Shown: positions 5,365 through 6,614 of the stretch, piece after piece
Numbering within the stretch: the first letter of the stretch is position 1
How the letters are laid out: every line of letters starts with the position of its first letter
Source of the DNA: Spirochaetota bacterium
GTDB taxonomy: Bacteria > Spirochaetota > Spirochaetia > DTKZ01
NCBI GenBank assembly: GCA_029562045.1
Contig: JAKQWJ010000298.1
Span: 1-6,614 of the forward strand
Direction of reading: 5' to 3'
DNA length: 6,614 nucleotides
Made by a program: the position numbers and the translations under genes
The notes under the pieces: model-generated
Seen by the model: the letters and a program-made list of their open reading frames with translations, nothing else
The model's database searches: none
Told to the model about the DNA's origin: nothing

Positions 5365-6614
5365 TCAGTAGCTCCTGGCGAAAACGGCCAGGGTCGTCGC
5401 GGGTTTGCCGCAGACCACACAGCCTCCGGAGGCCCGCTCCCCGCCGTCGAAGGGGAGGACCCGGATTGTGGCCTTGGTCTCTTCCTTCACCCGCGCCTCG
5501 CAGGCGGGGTCGCCGCACCAGCCCGATTCCGCGAAGCCTCCGTCGGCCTCGAAAAAGGCCGCGAGTTCCCCGTAGGAGGATATGGACGCCGTGTTGCTTC
5601 GGCGGAACTCCAGGGCCCTCCGGTACAGGGATTGCTGGATCTCCTCCAGCAGGGCCTCCACCCTGTCGGGCAGTTCCGGGAGGGCGACGGAGATCTTCTC
5701 TCCCGTGTCCCGGCGCACCAGGACCGCCTTGCCGGCCTCCATGTCCTTGGGACCCGTTTCGATCCGGATGGGCACGCCCAGAAGCTCCCACTGGGCGAAC
5801 TTCCAGCCCGGGGAGTTGTTGTCGTCCGGGTCGTATTCCACCCGGAACCGCCCCCGCAGGCCGTTCAGCAGCTTCTCCGCGTAGGCCAGGACCTGGTCCC
5901 GGTTGGCGGTCTTGAAGATGGGGATCACCACCGCTTGGGTGGGGGCGATGCGGGGAGGGAGGACCAGGCCCTTGTCGTCCGAGTGGGCCATGATCACCGC
6001 CCCGATGAGCCGGGTGGAAGCCCCCCAGGAGGTGGCCCAGACATGGGAGAGGTTGCCGTCCTTGTCCTGGAAGGTGACATCGAAAGCCTTTGCGAAGTTC
6101 TGCCCCAGGTTATGGGATGTCCCCGCCTGCAGGGCCTTTCTGTCCTGCATCATGGCTTCGATGGCGTAGGTGTTCACCGCCCCGGCGAACTTTTCGGACT
6201 GGCTTTTCGTTCCCGTCAGGACCGGGAGGGCCAGGTAATCCTCGGCGAAGCGGCGATAGACCTCCAGCATCCTCAGGGTCTCCTCCTGGGCCTCCTCCGC
6301 CGTGGCGTGGGCGGTGTGCCCCTCCTGCCAGAGGAACTCGGTGGTTCTCAGGAAGAGCCGGGTCCTCTTCTCCCAGCGCAGGACATTGGCCCACTGGTTG
6401 ATCAGAAGAGGCAGGTCCCGATAGGACTGGATCCACTTCTTGTACATGCTCCAGATGATGGTTTCCGAGGTAGGACGGATCACCAGGGGCTCTTCCAGCT
6501 CCTCTCCCCCGGCATGGGTCACCACGGCGAGTTCGGGAGAGAAGCCTTCCACATGTTCGGCTTCTTTTTTGATGAAGCTCTCGGGGATCAGCAGCGGGAA
6601 ATAGGCGTTCCGGT
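5365..6614 (-). CDS. proS: Prolyl-tRNA synthetase, archaeal/eukaryotic type, 5'-truncated by window edge
   Basis: This class II synthetase charges tRNA-Pro with proline in the cytoplasm. The frame is open to the right edge (visible start RNAYFPLLIPESF), so roughly 60 to 70 N-terminal residues, including motif 1, are outside. The GTG at 6552 is internal. Visible are the proline/ATP pocket RPTSE (6477-6463), motif 2 RTTEF (6348-6334) followed by WQEGHTAHAT, and motif 3 GASTRLIGA (6024-5998) in the conserved HVWATSWG context. An HGTP-type anticodon-binding domain starts near PTQAVVIPIF. The C-terminal zinc domain has four cysteines spaced C-x4-C-x26-C-x2-C (first Cys codon 5517-5515), and the protein ends in the C-terminal tyrosine (FARSY) typical of this type. 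Only about 100 residues separate motifs 2 and 3, so the editing domain of the common bacterial type is absent. All visible catalytic motifs are intact. The family assignment is very secure. Confidence 0.97.
   Translation of the reverse strand, partial: RNAYFPLLIPESFIKKEAEHVEGFSPELAVVTHAGGEELEEPLVIRPTSETIIWSMYKKWIQSYRDLPLLINQWANVLRWEKRTRLFLRTTEFLWQEGHTAHATAEEAQEETLRMLEVYRRFAEDYLALPVLTGTKSQSEKFAGAVNTYAIEAMMQDRKALQAGTSHNLGQNFAKAFDVTFQDKDGNLSHVWATSWGASTRLIGAVIMAHSDDKGLVLPPRIAPTQAVVIPIFKTANRDQVLAYAEKLLNGLRGRFRVEYDPDDNNSPGWKFAQWELLGVPIRIETGPKDMEAGKAVLVRRDTGEKISVALPELPDRVEALLEEIQQSLYRRALEFRRSNTASISSYGELAAFFEADGGFAESGWCGDPACEARVKEETKATIRVLPFDGGERASGGCVVCGKPATTLAVFARSY

Noticed and set aside
6550..6552. 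GTG at 6552 (minus strand) as the proS start
   Set aside because: Upstream codons continue with the conserved family segment (YFPLLIPESFIKKEAEH), so this is an internal valine.

Overview
The window reads as densely packed, G+C-rich bacterial chromosome (about two-thirds G+C by eye). Genes are separated by 3 to 98 bases or overlap. There are no tRNAs, rRNAs, CRISPR arrays, insertion sequences or long gaps. The family mix suggests a free-living fermentative bacterium, and a high-G+C spirochaete is my best guess: an archaeal/eukaryotic-type prolyl-tRNA synthetase, a large intracellular-looking GH13 glycosidase, a divergent DAACS transporter and a small exported barrel-like protein. That assignment is inference and weak.

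Left part, plus strand: the 3' portion of a large GH13 (alpha-amylase family) gene, cut off by the left edge, runs to 2650. A strong GC-rich hairpin follows its stop codon directly. A new transcription unit then starts from a good sigma-70-like promoter (TTGTCA, 17 bp, TAGTAT). It carries a small Rossmann-fold, SDR-like protein (2749-3405) that has lost the SDR catalytic residues. This is translationally coupled (ATGA overlap) to a DAACS-superfamily membrane transporter (3402-4640) in which the family's signature ligand and sodium motifs are mostly replaced.

Right part, minus strand, convergent with the first half and only 3 bases away: a small exported protein of unknown function (4644-5291), preceded by its own extended -10 promoter, and upstream of it proS (prolyl-tRNA synthetase, cut off by the right edge).

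The most notable regulatory signal is shared by the two internal promoters. In both, the predicted -10 element lies so close to the ATG that the mRNA would be leaderless or nearly so, and no Shine-Dalgarno sequence is visible. In both, the -10 is embedded in a perfect inverted repeat with the same core, ATAC-N4-GTAT. This suggests one repressor could control the SDR-like/transporter operon and the exported protein together. I see no defence system, mobile element or clearly new multi-gene machine here. The best leads are the shared operator with leaderless starts, the pairing of an SDR pseudoenzyme with a degenerate transporter, and a sharp codon-usage change inside the GH13 gene.
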